A stretch of DNA of 64,000 bases from contig JAMXFF010000014.1 in the NCBI GenBank assembly GCA_025370845.1, forward strand, positions 16,082-80,081, written 5' to 3'. Origin of the DNA: Laspinema palackyanum D2a. GTDB taxonomy: Bacteria > Cyanobacteriota > Cyanobacteriia > Cyanobacteriales > Laspinemataceae. The notes below the pieces were generated by a model. The model was not told the origin of the DNA and ran no database searches. It worked only from the letters and a program-made list of their open reading frames with translations. Below are positions 33,593 to 42,808 of the stretch, one piece after another (the first letter of the stretch is position 1; the number at the start of each line of letters is the position of its first letter). Both the position numbers and the translations under genes were made by a program.

Positions 33593-35824
33593 ATGGACTT
33601 TGATTTTTTACCGAATTTACCTAAATCAGATTTAGACGATCGCAAGTTTCAGGACTTGGTGGATGAGTGCCTGCTGCGGATTCCTCGCTACTGTCCGGAA
33701 TGGACGAACTACAATCCCAGTGACCCTGGGGTAACCCTGGTGGAACTGTTCGCCTGGATGACGGACCAAATGTTGACCCGGTTTAATCAGGTGCCGCGTC
33801 GGAATTATGTGACGTTTTTAGAGTTGTTGGGGGTGCGCTTACGTCCACCAACTCCGGCTAAAACGGAGGTGACGTTTTATATGAGTGCCACCTTACCAGA
33901 AAATTACACCATTCCCATAGGGACGGAGGTGGCAACGGTACGGACGGAAGAGGAAGAGGCGATTGTCTTTAGTACCGATGCGCCAGTATCAGTGGGCAAA
34001 CCTCGGATCCGGCATTTGTTAACGGCACCCTCTGCGGAACAGGAACCCCAGATTTTGCGCGATCGCTTCATCGGGTCTTGGCGCATGGAACGCACCGGGG
34101 AATGGCAGGGGTTAGAGTTACCCTTTTTTGACGATACTCCAGAACCGGGCAATTGCTTTTACCTCGTCTTTGATTCAGAAGCGCTCATCGAAGGGAATGT
34201 CATCGCCCTCACCCTGAAAGGGGAAGCCGCCACCTCCACCGGCATTAACCCCGAGATGCCTCCGAGACGGTGGGAAGGGTGGAATGGGGAACGGTGGCAA
34301 CCTATCCTCCTCCATGAATCGGACGATAAAACCCAAGGGTTCAGTTTTAGCGAAATTGTCCGCGAAGGGGGCGACCCCCTCTCTGGGGCCGATGTGGTGC
34401 TGCATACGCCGAAAACTTGGCCGGTGACGAACTTTTTTACCTACCAAGGTCGGTGGATCCGCTGCGTTTATACCCAACCGGGGACTTATCAAGCGGGATA
34501 TACGCGATCGCCCCGCATTGTCGGGTTGAGCGCCCGGTCCATTGGCGGCAGTGTCACCGCTTCTCAAAGCACCCTGATTCGCAATGAAATCCTCGGGGAA
34601 AGCGATGGCAATCCCGGACAAACCTTTCAGATCCAGGGGGTGCCGGTACTGCCGCGACGAGAAGACGAATATATCCTGATCACCCCCATCGGCGGCTTAC
34701 CCCAAATCTGGCAAGAAGTCAATGATTTTTCCACCTCCGGGCCGGAAGACTTGCATTACACCCTGGATTCCCTCACGGGAAAAGTTCAGTTCGGACCCCT
34801 GATCCGCGAACCGACGCAATTGCGGGAAAAAATGGCTTGGCGGGCATCGGAACAAGGGGCGCGTCAGGGTTCCTTGACTTTAGCCAATGGACGCCAGGGC
34901 GATCGCCATGCCTTTGAACCGATGACCGCCACGGGAATCGAGTCGATGGAACGACAATATGGAGCAGTCCCCCCCCGAGGGGCAAATATTCAAATTGTCA
35001 GTTACCGCACCGGAGGCGGACTGCGAGGGAATGTCCAAGCCGGAACCATTTTAATTGTCAAATCCGCAGTGCCTTATGTTGCTGCGGTGATTAACCATCT
35101 GCCGGGACGAGGGGGGGCCGATAGCGAATCCCTGGATGAAGCGGTGATCCGGGCTCCGCGAATGCTCCGCACCCGCGATCGGGCCGTCACTGTAGAAGAC
35201 TTTGAAACCCTCACCCTGGAAGCAGGCGCCGGTGCCGTCGCTCGGACCCTCTGCTTACCCCCCACCCACAAATCCGAAGCAGGAACCGTGCGGATGCTCC
35301 TGGTTCCCAAACCGGACACCCTGAGCATTGAACGGGGGGAAGGCATTGACCCGGACTTGTTCAACCTCTCCCCAGTCCTGATCAATCGCGTCTTGACCTA
35401 TCTGGACGATCGCCGTTTACTGGGAGTTGCCGTGAAATGCAACCAACCCGACTATATGGGGGTATCGGTGCAAACCGAAGTGGCCCTCAAACCGGAATAT
35501 AAAAACCCCAGTGCCCAACAGCAAATCATCTTTTCCATGCAGGTGGCGCTGTATCGCTTTCTCAACCCCCTCACCGGGGGACCGGACAGGACCGGCTGGC
35601 CCTTTGGACGCCCGGTGTATCCCTCAGATATTGTCACCATCCTGCAAAATATTCCCGGGGTCCTCTACCTCGGTTCCGTCCAACTCTTTGAACTGCGGCT
35701 GCGTAACGGGGTTTGGGTGCGAAGTCTCCCCCGAGACCCCGTAATCAACCCCGGTCCCTTGGGGTTAGTCTGTTCCTGGCGCAATGATACCCTGCGATCG
35801 GGTCACACCATCAGTGTCATCTAA
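33593..35824 (+). CDS. Putative baseplate assembly protein, baseplate J-like (Afp11-like)
   Basis: 743 residues. The N-terminal hallmark is CPEWTNYNPSDPGVTLVELF with AWMTDQMLTRFNQVPRRNY, shared by CIS and actinobacterial phage-like J proteins. The C-terminal baseplate J core has RAPRMLRTRDRAVTVEDFE, PPTHKSEAGTVRMLLVP and RVLTYLDDRRLLGVAV. It forms the wedge ring with the gp25 and tail-I proteins. The length is in the usual range (650-950). Confidence 0.92.
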   Translation: MDFDFLPNLPKSDLDDRKFQDLVDECLLRIPRYCPEWTNYNPSDPGVTLVELFAWMTDQMLTRFNQVPRRNYVTFLELLGVRLRPPTPAKTEVTFYMSATLPENYTIPIGTEVATVRTEEEEAIVFSTDAPVSVGKPRIRHLLTAPSAEQEPQILRDRFIGSWRMERTGEWQGLELPFFDDTPEPGNCFYLVFDSEALIEGNVIALTLKGEAATSTGINPEMPPRRWEGWNGERWQPILLHESDDKTQGFSFSEIVREGGDPLSGADVVLHTPKTWPVTNFFTYQGRWIRCVYTQPGTYQAGYTRSPRIVGLSARSIGGSVTASQSTLIRNEILGESDGNPGQTFQIQGVPVLPRREDEYILITPIGGLPQIWQEVNDFSTSGPEDLHYTLDSLTGKVQFGPLIREPTQLREKMAWRASEQGARQGSLTLANGRQGDRHAFEPMTATGIESMERQYGAVPPRGANIQIVSYRTGGGLRGNVQAGTILIVKSAVPYVAAVINHLPGRGGADSESLDEAVIRAPRMLRTRDRAVTVEDFETLTLEAGAGAVARTLCLPPTHKSEAGTVRMLLVPKPDTLSIERGEGIDPDLFNLSPVLINRVLTYLDDRRLLGVAVKCNQPDYMGVSVQTEVALKPEYKNPSAQQQIIFSMQVALYRFLNPLTGGPDRTGWPFGRPVYPSDIVTILQNIPGVLYLGSVQLFELRLRNGVWVRSLPRDPVINPGPLGLVCSWRNDTLRSGHTISVI

Positions 35825-35860
35825 ACTCTGTGAAAATCCGTGCAATCCGTGGTTCAACCA
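35825..35860. repeat. Dispersed CTGTGAAAATCCGTGCAA-type repeat
   Basis: The segment directly before the tail-I start codon has a close copy at 53641-53672 and a partial one at 58140-58168. It explains an upstream GTG-opened frame (KIRAIRGST...) as non-coding. Confidence 0.8.
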
Positions 35861-35862
35861 TC

Positions 35863-36948
35863 ATGACTCAAGCCCGTGACACCCTCCCCTTAAGACTGCA
35901 ATTGGTGCCCATGCAAGTGCCAGAAGCACCGACTCAGCCGGTGGGACGGTGGCATGAAGCTTTGGAGATTGCCGAAGGGGTGCGATCGCCCACCGTCAAC
36001 GGCAGGAATCTCTTGCCACCCCCCAGAAATCGCTGTGACCTCGTGTTGCATCCAGGAGAACCCAGCGAAATCCTCGTCACACTGGAAAACATCGGCCTTC
36101 GCCCCCTTACCGTCAATGCCGCAGTGACGGGCAATTTTCCCCCAGAGTGGTGCCAGTTGGGAACCGAAGGTCACGAACTGCCTCCGGGAGGCACGATGGA
36201 AGCGGTCCTCTACTTCAACGTTCCCCCCAACTTCTTCGAGAGTCCAGAGATTATCAGTGCCAATCCTGCGCTTTTGGATTTTCAAGGCTACTTGAGCGTC
36301 TCCTGCACCGAGGAAAATCGCACCGGAGAACATCGGGATTCCGCTGCCTTCAACCTCTACCTCCGTCCCCGGAGTCTCTACCTGGAATTTTTACCGGAAC
36401 TCTACCAGGAAGTAGACTTCATCGGTCGATTGCTCTCTATTTTTGAGCAGAGTTTTGAACCGACGGTTCAGGCGATGGATGCAATCTGGGCTTACCTCGA
36501 CCCCTTGATGGCTCCAGAAAGCCTGTTACCCTTTTTGGCCTACTGGGTGGGTTGGGAAATCGACCCCCATCTGAGTCTGGCACAACAGCGCTATCTCATC
36601 CGCTATGCGATCGAACTCTACCGTTGGCGCGGCACTCGTCGGGGATTGCGTTTTTATCTGTATCTTTACACCAATTTGCCTCTGGATGAACATCTTCCCG
36701 AAGATGAAAAACATATCAGTATTCAAGAGGTTTTTACTCAGGGATTAGTTATGGGCAGGAGTCGTCTGGGGCAAGATACGATTATTGGAGGGGGACAACC
36801 CTATCATTTTATTGTCAAACTGCGACCGGACTATCCCAACCAAATTGATGAAAGATTAGTTAGAAAAATTATCGAACAAGAAAAACCGGCGTTTTGTACT
36901 TACGACCTTTATATCAATCCCGTTAATACCATCCAGCGTATTGAGTAA
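35863..36948 (+). CDS. Phage tail protein I / wedge protein (Afp12-like)
   Basis: 361 residues. The first ~160 form an Ig-like beta domain (LHPGEPSEILVTLENIGLRP, PPGGTMEAVLYFNVP). The C-terminal half is the conserved tail-I core: YLEFLPELYQEVDFIGRLLS, FEQSFEPTVQAMDAIW, PFLAYWVGWEI, and YRWRGTRRGLRFYLYLYTN. ATG 35863 is chosen because the preceding 35 bp are a dispersed intergenic repeat. Ig-like N-terminal extensions of this kind also appear in the membrane proteins downstream (40514, 42809), hinting that they share a partner. Confidence 0.88.
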   Translation: MTQARDTLPLRLQLVPMQVPEAPTQPVGRWHEALEIAEGVRSPTVNGRNLLPPPRNRCDLVLHPGEPSEILVTLENIGLRPLTVNAAVTGNFPPEWCQLGTEGHELPPGGTMEAVLYFNVPPNFFESPEIISANPALLDFQGYLSVSCTEENRTGEHRDSAAFNLYLRPRSLYLEFLPELYQEVDFIGRLLSIFEQSFEPTVQAMDAIWAYLDPLMAPESLLPFLAYWVGWEIDPHLSLAQQRYLIRYAIELYRWRGTRRGLRFYLYLYTNLPLDEHLPEDEKHISIQEVFTQGLVMGRSRLGQDTIIGGGQPYHFIVKLRPDYPNQIDERLVRKIIEQEKPAFCTYDLYINPVNTIQRIE

Positions 36949-36949
36949 A

Positions 36950-37012
36950 AGGTCATTGGTCATTGGTCATTTGCCCTTGAACAAATGACAAGTGACAAAT
37001 GACAAATACCCA
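36950..37012. repeat. STRR-like heptamer repeats
   Basis: GGTCATTGGTCATT units followed by ACAAATGACAAGTGACAAAT, self-complementary halves as at 33464-33590. Confidence 0.85.
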
Positions 37013-37047
37013 TTGATAACCCTCCCCCTAATTGGTAAATTCCTAAC

Positions 37048-38499
37048 ATGACACTACCTTGGCTCCCTCCTAATATCAAACCTTTAAATCGGCTGCACGT
37101 CAGTGATGGACTGTTAATTGATGCCGAACGATGGCGCTTGGCTCATGATTACCACCGCCATCGCCAAAATGCTCATTTTCAATCCTTGAATCAACCGGGA
37201 ATTGTCAGTGATATGGGGGTGCGGTTAATTGAACCCCCCAATGATATTCCCTCCCAATATCGGGATCAACGATGGGTGCAAATTCAGCCGGGAATTGCCA
37301 TTGATTTGTTTGGAAATTTGATTGTGATTCCGGAACCCATTGATTTTCGGATTAGTTCGGCGGCGCTGATGGGAAAACCCTTGATGGTTTATCTCGTGGT
37401 TAGTTATGTAGACCCCGATGGATTGGTGCGGGAGGAAAACGGGAATGGAGATATTGTTACCGAATCTTTTAGAATTGATGAAAAAAACAGTCCTCCGGCA
37501 GAGTGGGAGGTTGAAATTTGTAGAATTTTGCTGCAACCGGGAGAGGTAGAACTTTCTATCGCTTTAGATGCTTGGTTTCCTGGGGTGAATAATTTAGACT
37601 TGCGGTATCGACCCCAAGCGAATGCGCGAACCCAGGCGGTGGTTCGGTTGGCACAGGTGGTTAAAAATACCCCAGAAGATGCTCAAATTTATGCGAACTT
37701 GGCCTATTTGAGTCAGGCGATCGCCGGTCTTTATCCAGTCTGGCAAGGGTTCAATGAAATCGGGCAGTTTACGTTAAATTCCACCTCGGAGATTAATGAT
37801 TTAGTGACCTACGATGTCTTATATTTTAAAACCCAACCTTCTCTATCCCTCAGTCCTGGAGAATTTGACATTTTACAGCAGTATATAGATATGGGGGGAG
37901 TGCTGTTAGTGGAGGCATCGATTAAGGGGACTAAGGTTGACGAATTGATGGGATTACACCATCAATTGCAAGAGGCGATCGCCCGGATGGAGAACAGTTT
38001 AAATCTTCCCACCGAACCCAACGAAACCCCCGGTAAAACTGCGGCGGCTTCTCGTCATGAACAACGGATCAATCATTTAGAAATTCAAAAATCCCTAGAA
38101 GAAGAATTAATCTCTATCAAAAGCGCCTTGAGTGAAGAAATTAATGCCCTATCTTCTGCCTTTAAAAAGTTTGCCCGAGACTTAGGTATCCCCTTAGAAG
38201 ACCTCGATACCCTCAGCCGGAATCACCCCCTGAGAACTCAACCGTTTCTATTTTCAGCTTTACCGACTGTCAACGGACAAGCCTTAAAAATTTTAACCGG
38301 GGGAGGAATTATAATTTTTATCGGGAATTTATCCGCTGCTTGGGGATTAGATGAAAAGCTGTCGTTAGGGAGAGAAACGATTCGGACGGCACAGGAAATG
38401 GGCATTAATATTTTACATTATGCGCGCACTCGCCGGAAACTCACCCAATTACAAAAAGCCAAAGAATTTCCACCCAACCAAGTCCCCGATTCGATTTGA
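37048..38499 (+). CDS. CIS-locus protein with DUF4159-like C-terminal domain
   Basis: 483 residues. The N-terminus (IKPLNRLHVSDGLLIDAERW, QPGIAIDLFGNLIVIPEP) resembles proteins encoded beside CIS baseplates. The C-terminal part matches the DUF4159 style: FDILQQYIDMGGVLLVEASI and a final GGGIIIFIGNLSAAWGLDE, a Rossmann-like/ThuA-type fold. A charged helical stretch sits between (LEIQKSLEEELISIKSALSE). No catalytic residues can be claimed. It follows tail-I by 99 bp on the same strand and precedes the sensor protein, so it is probably a baseplate-associated or assembly factor. Confidence 0.7.
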   Translation: MTLPWLPPNIKPLNRLHVSDGLLIDAERWRLAHDYHRHRQNAHFQSLNQPGIVSDMGVRLIEPPNDIPSQYRDQRWVQIQPGIAIDLFGNLIVIPEPIDFRISSAALMGKPLMVYLVVSYVDPDGLVREENGNGDIVTESFRIDEKNSPPAEWEVEICRILLQPGEVELSIALDAWFPGVNNLDLRYRPQANARTQAVVRLAQVVKNTPEDAQIYANLAYLSQAIAGLYPVWQGFNEIGQFTLNSTSEINDLVTYDVLYFKTQPSLSLSPGEFDILQQYIDMGGVLLVEASIKGTKVDELMGLHHQLQEAIARMENSLNLPTEPNETPGKTAAASRHEQRINHLEIQKSLEEELISIKSALSEEINALSSAFKKFARDLGIPLEDLDTLSRNHPLRTQPFLFSALPTVNGQALKILTGGGIIIFIGNLSAAWGLDEKLSLGRETIRTAQEMGINILHYARTRRKLTQLQKAKEFPPNQVPDSI

Positions 38500-38563
38500 T
38501 ATTCCTGTTCGTATAGCCTGCCGGATACCGGGCTAATTTTAAGCTACATCATGGGGAAAAGAG

Positions 38564-40483
38564 ATGGTTTCAATCCGCAAAGTTATACCCGCACTGATCG
38601 TTTTGCCAATTTTTGTTGCCGTCGGAGTGACCGGATGGCTCTCCTTTCGGAGTGGACAGCAGTCGGTTGAGATGCTGGTTCGCAAGTTAAGTGAAGAAGT
38701 CAGCGATCGCATTGAGTCCGAAGTCGCCACCTATATGAAACAACCCCAGGTTTTTCATGAATTAACTTTAGCTGCCATTCGCAGTGGCAACTTAAATGTA
38801 GAAGACTTTGGAGAATTAGAACGCTACTTTTGGCATCAAATGCTTTGGGATGATTCCATCATTTATTCTTATTACGGAAATGAAGCCGGAGAGTTTATTG
38901 GAATTAACGTCATTGATGATGGCAAAAGAGTGCTGCGGATTCGTCAGCAGGAGTCGGGTTCTCCCCGTCAGACATACGAACTGGATAGTCAGGGAAATCG
39001 ACTGGGCGAAATCAGCGTCGGGGAATACGATCCGCGTGTGCGACCCTGGTATCAGAATGCTAAAAGCTTCGGTAAAATCACTTGGAGTCCTATCTATAAG
39101 TTTCAGTCCCAAGATGTCCTGGGAATTACAGCGGTTGCGCCAGTTTATCAGCCCGGTGGGACGCTACAAGGGGTCTTCGCTATTAATATTTCCTTGGGTC
39201 AATTGAGCGAGTTCTTAAACAGTTTAGAAATTTCTCCAGCCGGGGCGGCTTTTATTATAGAACGCTCAGGAACCATTGTGGCGAGTTCGGTGGTAGAGAA
39301 TCTGTTAGTTGAGGGTGAGGCCGGACAAACTGACTCGGCTGAAAATCCCAATCGATTGTTAGCGGTGGAAAGTATCAATCCAGCCATTCAAGGCACTGCA
39401 CGAGAATTATTTGCCCGGTATAACAATCTCGATAGTATTCAGACTGCAGAGAATTTTAAATTTTCCCTGGATGGAAAAATGCAACTGGTTGCGGTGACTC
39501 CAATCCAGGATGGTCGGGGTTTGGACTGGCTGATCGTGGCGATCGTTCCGGAATCAGATTTTATGGGATATATCTATGAAAATACTCGCAATACGGTTGT
39601 CCTGTCATTAGCTGCATTGGTTGTGGCGAGCATTCTGGGAATTGCGATCGCCAAGTGGTTAATTCAACCCATCTTGCGACTCAGTGCCACCGCTCAAGAT
39701 ATCGAACTCGGCAATTTTGACCCCAACAGTTTGACCGAGGTTACCAAACGTTCCGATGAAGTGGGTCAGTTGGCGCGGATCTTTCAAGATATGGCGAACA
39801 AAATCTATGCTCGTGAGCAAGGGTTTAAAAACCAGTTAAGCTTGCTGCAAAACGAGACGGATAAAGCCAAAAAAGCCATGTTGTTAACTCAAATGAGTGA
39901 CAGCAGTTACTTTCAACAGTTACTGATTAAATCTAAGCGCACTCGCAGTAAAGCCGAAGAATTTCAAAAAATTGATGTAGCTGAGCTGTTAAAAAAAGTC
40001 TCTTATTTCCACAGTTTCAGCGATGCCGAAATTCAGCAGTTAATTGAAATGGGGTATCGCAAAATATTATATCCTGGGGAATATGTTTGTCGGGAAGATG
40101 AGCCAGGAGATGCGTTTTATATTATCCTGGAAGGGTCGGTGGAAATTTTTGTGGAAAAAATTAATAAATTTCTCACCAATTTGGGCGTTGGCACCTTCTT
40201 TGGCGAACTTTCCTTATTGCTAGGAATTCCCCGAACGGCTACGGTGCGAACCCGAGAAGATACGGTTTTATTTGTGCTAGACCGCGAAGGGTTACAAAAA
40301 CTCTTAAGGAATTATAAAGATTTAGCTGAACAAATTGCCCAAGCTTTGCATGAACATAAAGCCGAATTAGAATCGAGAAAAGAACTGCTGCAAAAAATGG
40401 GTTTATTAGATGATGAAGAGGGGTTCAATCAAAACCCCTTGGGCTGGATCCGCAACCGCATGGCGACGTTATTTGGCTTGTAA
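38564..40483 (+). CDS. Cache-HAMP-cyclic-nucleotide-binding membrane protein without output domain
   Basis: 639 residues. TM1 at ~7-27, an extracytoplasmic double-Cache domain (YDPRVRPWYQNAKSFGKITW, LGITAVAPVYQPGG), TM2 at ~345-367, a HAMP linker, a short coiled coil, then a cNMP-binding domain at ~470-590. The phosphate-binding cassette is present as FFGELSLLLGIPRTATVRT, so cAMP or cGMP binding is plausible. No kinase, cyclase, methyl-accepting or HTH domain follows; the chain ends in a short helical tail. It may pass a signal by direct contact. Its place inside the CIS gene run suggests control of firing or assembly, an inference. Confidence 0.85.
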   Translation: MVSIRKVIPALIVLPIFVAVGVTGWLSFRSGQQSVEMLVRKLSEEVSDRIESEVATYMKQPQVFHELTLAAIRSGNLNVEDFGELERYFWHQMLWDDSIIYSYYGNEAGEFIGINVIDDGKRVLRIRQQESGSPRQTYELDSQGNRLGEISVGEYDPRVRPWYQNAKSFGKITWSPIYKFQSQDVLGITAVAPVYQPGGTLQGVFAINISLGQLSEFLNSLEISPAGAAFIIERSGTIVASSVVENLLVEGEAGQTDSAENPNRLLAVESINPAIQGTARELFARYNNLDSIQTAENFKFSLDGKMQLVAVTPIQDGRGLDWLIVAIVPESDFMGYIYENTRNTVVLSLAALVVASILGIAIAKWLIQPILRLSATAQDIELGNFDPNSLTEVTKRSDEVGQLARIFQDMANKIYAREQGFKNQLSLLQNETDKAKKAMLLTQMSDSSYFQQLLIKSKRTRSKAEEFQKIDVAELLKKVSYFHSFSDAEIQQLIEMGYRKILYPGEYVCREDEPGDAFYIILEGSVEIFVEKINKFLTNLGVGTFFGELSLLLGIPRTATVRTREDTVLFVLDREGLQKLLRNYKDLAEQIAQALHEHKAELESRKELLQKMGLLDDEEGFNQNPLGWIRNRMATLFGL

Positions 40484-40513
40484 TTTTAATAATTTAGATA
40501 CAAAAGCAATAGC

Positions 40514-42748
40514 ATGGCAACTACGGTAATTAATACAATTGTCTCAACGAAAGAACTCCATTTCCAACCGGGAGGAGTCCCAGCATCGTTTGAAGTCACG
40601 GTGGTGAATGGCAGCGATCGCTTTGCCAGTTTTCAAGTCGAACTCGTCGCTGCCGGTGCCGCGGCCGATCGCAATGGCGACTGGTACAGCATCTCCCCCA
40701 CCGCCAGCAGCAAAAAACCCCCCGGTGCCGCCACCCCGTTTCAAATCTCCATTCTCAATACCCCAGTCCCGGGATTTGTGGGCATGATGAACATCCGGGT
40801 GCGTGTTTTTTCGATGGAACTCCCGGATGAAACAAGGGAAATTCTCCGATTGGTGGTGGAACGGGGGACGGGATTAATTGCCCTGCAACTCGAACTCCCG
40901 GTCAAACAATTTCAAATCAATCCCGGGAGTCGCATCGAAGTTCCTGTGCGGATTTCTAACCCGGGTCAACTCCTGAGCAATGCCCTCCTCACCGAAGTGG
41001 CGATCGACCCCAGATGGCTGCCGCTTTCCGCAGAACGCCGCTTACAAGTGCCTCCGGGTAAATCGGTCGAAACCACCTTTACCTATCAAGCCCCCTTTGG
41101 TGCCACGGCCCCCAGTCAAGCCTACCCCTTCATCATTGAAGCCACCCATAATAATGGCCCAGCCTCTCAGGTCAGCGGCTCCCTAGAACTGATGCCAATG
41201 GGGTTTGTGGAGTTTACCTCCACCCCCAAGCAGCGCACCATTCCCAGTAAACTGGGCTGGAAATTTTGGCAGTCTGACCCGGTTACCTACAGTCTGGAAG
41301 CCAAAAATGCCAGTAATTTACCCCAGGAAGCAACCCTGGAAATGGCGGGAGAAAATTCCCCGGAATGTAACCTCACCCTCATCCCAGAAGCCAGTGCGAT
41401 CGCCCCGGAAGAAACTGTCGAATTCCTATTAACCGCCAGCAAAAAGCGGCCCTGGTTCGGCCGCAGCCGGAAACTCCTCCTAGATTTAACCGGGATTTGG
41501 TCCGATCCCCGGGTGGATACCCGCAATGAACGTCAAACCCTAGAATTAGTCGTTAAACCCGTCCTCCCCCTAGCCGTCCAACTCCTAGGCGGACTCTTCC
41601 TCCTCTATCTTCTGTGGTGGTTATCCTGGCTCAATTCTAATAATCCCTTTTTTGGGCATAATGAACCGGTCAACACTGTGAAATTTAATGGGGTCGGAGA
41701 AAGACTCATTAGCGGTTCCAATGACCAAACCATCATCGAATGGAACATCGCTGGCTTTTTTAATCCCATCGTCAACCAAGAAATGCGGAGATTCCCTAAC
41801 AAAGGAAATCGACTCGGGCAATGGCTGACTCGTCCCTTTCAAAACCGCACTAATTGTCAATCCCCAGGCTGTACCGACTCAGTTGCCACCAAAGCAGTGC
41901 GGGTGGTTCAGTATCGTCCGGTTAACAATAATTGGGTCGCAACGGGGTTAGAAAATGGGGAAATTCACTTCTGGAATTTGACCGAAAAACGACTGGACCC
42001 GTTTCACTCCTTTGTTTATCAAAGAGATGACCGGGTATTTGCCTTAGAATTTACCCAAGATTCTCGCTCTTTATTTAGCGGTCATGGGAGTGGAACAGTC
42101 TTACAATGGGACTTGAGAGACTTGGAACGGACTGATTCAACCTTGGGTGCAAAGGTGCCGAATCTCAAACAATTTAACTTTGCCGTTTATGCCCTGAAAT
42201 TTGTGGGCAATGACGATCGCACCTTAGCCGTGGCGGGACAGTTAAATCAGTTGATTCTCTGGAATTGGCAAACCCAGACTGAAACTGTTGTGCCGTACCG
42301 GGGAGGGGGAAAAGATGCCTATATTAACAGTCTGGATGCCGCCGAGTTCAACCCCAACCTGCTCGTCACTGCCGATAACCAAGGGTATATTACCGTATGG
42401 AATATGCAGCCCTGTTTGAACGGGGGCGCCGATTGCCAACGAATCCAACAATGGAATGACGGTCACAACGGCCAACCTGTGCGATCGGTCGCGTTGAGTG
42501 AAGATGGCTGTTACCTCGTCAGTGGCGGCGATGACGGCAGCGTGATGTTGTGGCCGCTCAACATCGATGGCAGTCGCGCTCAACCCCAGGGCGAGCAAAT
42601 TATTCGGGCCAAAAATAAAAACTTTAATAGCGTCGATATTAAAGAGGTGGGGGAGGATCTGCTGATCGCTGCCGGTAGTGATGATCAACAAGAGGTCCGG
42701 GTTGAATCCCACCCAAGATTACCGAACTTGGGGTGTGATGTGCCTTAA
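40514..42748 (+). CDS. Ig-like / TM / seven-bladed WD40 protein
   Basis: 744 residues. The exterior-like N-terminal half has Ig-like repeats (FQPGGVPASFEVTVVNGSD, INPGSRIEVPVRISNPGQ). One TM segment lies at ~350-375 (LLGGLFLLYLLWWLSWL). After it come seven WD40 blades, each ending in a W-D/N motif: IIEWNI, IHFWNL, VLQWDL, LILWNW, ITVWNM, VMLWPL and a last blade near VRVE. Seven blades close a propeller, a protein-protein docking platform probably in the cytoplasm. The part before the TM (KKRPWFGRSRKLLLDL) is related to that of the next gene. Could anchor the CIS baseplate to a membrane; inference. Confidence 0.85.
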   Translation: MATTVINTIVSTKELHFQPGGVPASFEVTVVNGSDRFASFQVELVAAGAAADRNGDWYSISPTASSKKPPGAATPFQISILNTPVPGFVGMMNIRVRVFSMELPDETREILRLVVERGTGLIALQLELPVKQFQINPGSRIEVPVRISNPGQLLSNALLTEVAIDPRWLPLSAERRLQVPPGKSVETTFTYQAPFGATAPSQAYPFIIEATHNNGPASQVSGSLELMPMGFVEFTSTPKQRTIPSKLGWKFWQSDPVTYSLEAKNASNLPQEATLEMAGENSPECNLTLIPEASAIAPEETVEFLLTASKKRPWFGRSRKLLLDLTGIWSDPRVDTRNERQTLELVVKPVLPLAVQLLGGLFLLYLLWWLSWLNSNNPFFGHNEPVNTVKFNGVGERLISGSNDQTIIEWNIAGFFNPIVNQEMRRFPNKGNRLGQWLTRPFQNRTNCQSPGCTDSVATKAVRVVQYRPVNNNWVATGLENGEIHFWNLTEKRLDPFHSFVYQRDDRVFALEFTQDSRSLFSGHGSGTVLQWDLRDLERTDSTLGAKVPNLKQFNFAVYALKFVGNDDRTLAVAGQLNQLILWNWQTQTETVVPYRGGGKDAYINSLDAAEFNPNLLVTADNQGYITVWNMQPCLNGGADCQRIQQWNDGHNGQPVRSVALSEDGCYLVSGGDDGSVMLWPLNIDGSRAQPQGEQIIRAKNKNFNSVDIKEVGEDLLIAAGSDDQQEVRVESHPRLPNLGCDVP

Positions 42749-42754
42749 GGGTTG

Positions 42755-42798
42755 ATTGGGTCATTGGTGGTTGGTCATTTGTGGTTGGTCATTCAAGG
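42755..42798. repeat. STRR-like heptamer repeats
   Basis: GGTCATTGGTGGTTGGTCAT units repeat between the two Ig-like/TM genes. Confidence 0.8.
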
Positions 42799-42808
42799 AG
42801 CAGAATGA

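Noticed and set aside
28277-36948. Prophage tail module or type VI secretion system
   Set aside because: No capsid, portal, terminase, lysis, TssJLM or ClpV genes; tail-region proteins together with an AAA+ ATPase and DUF4157 cargo fit a CIS of the eCIS/tCIS type.
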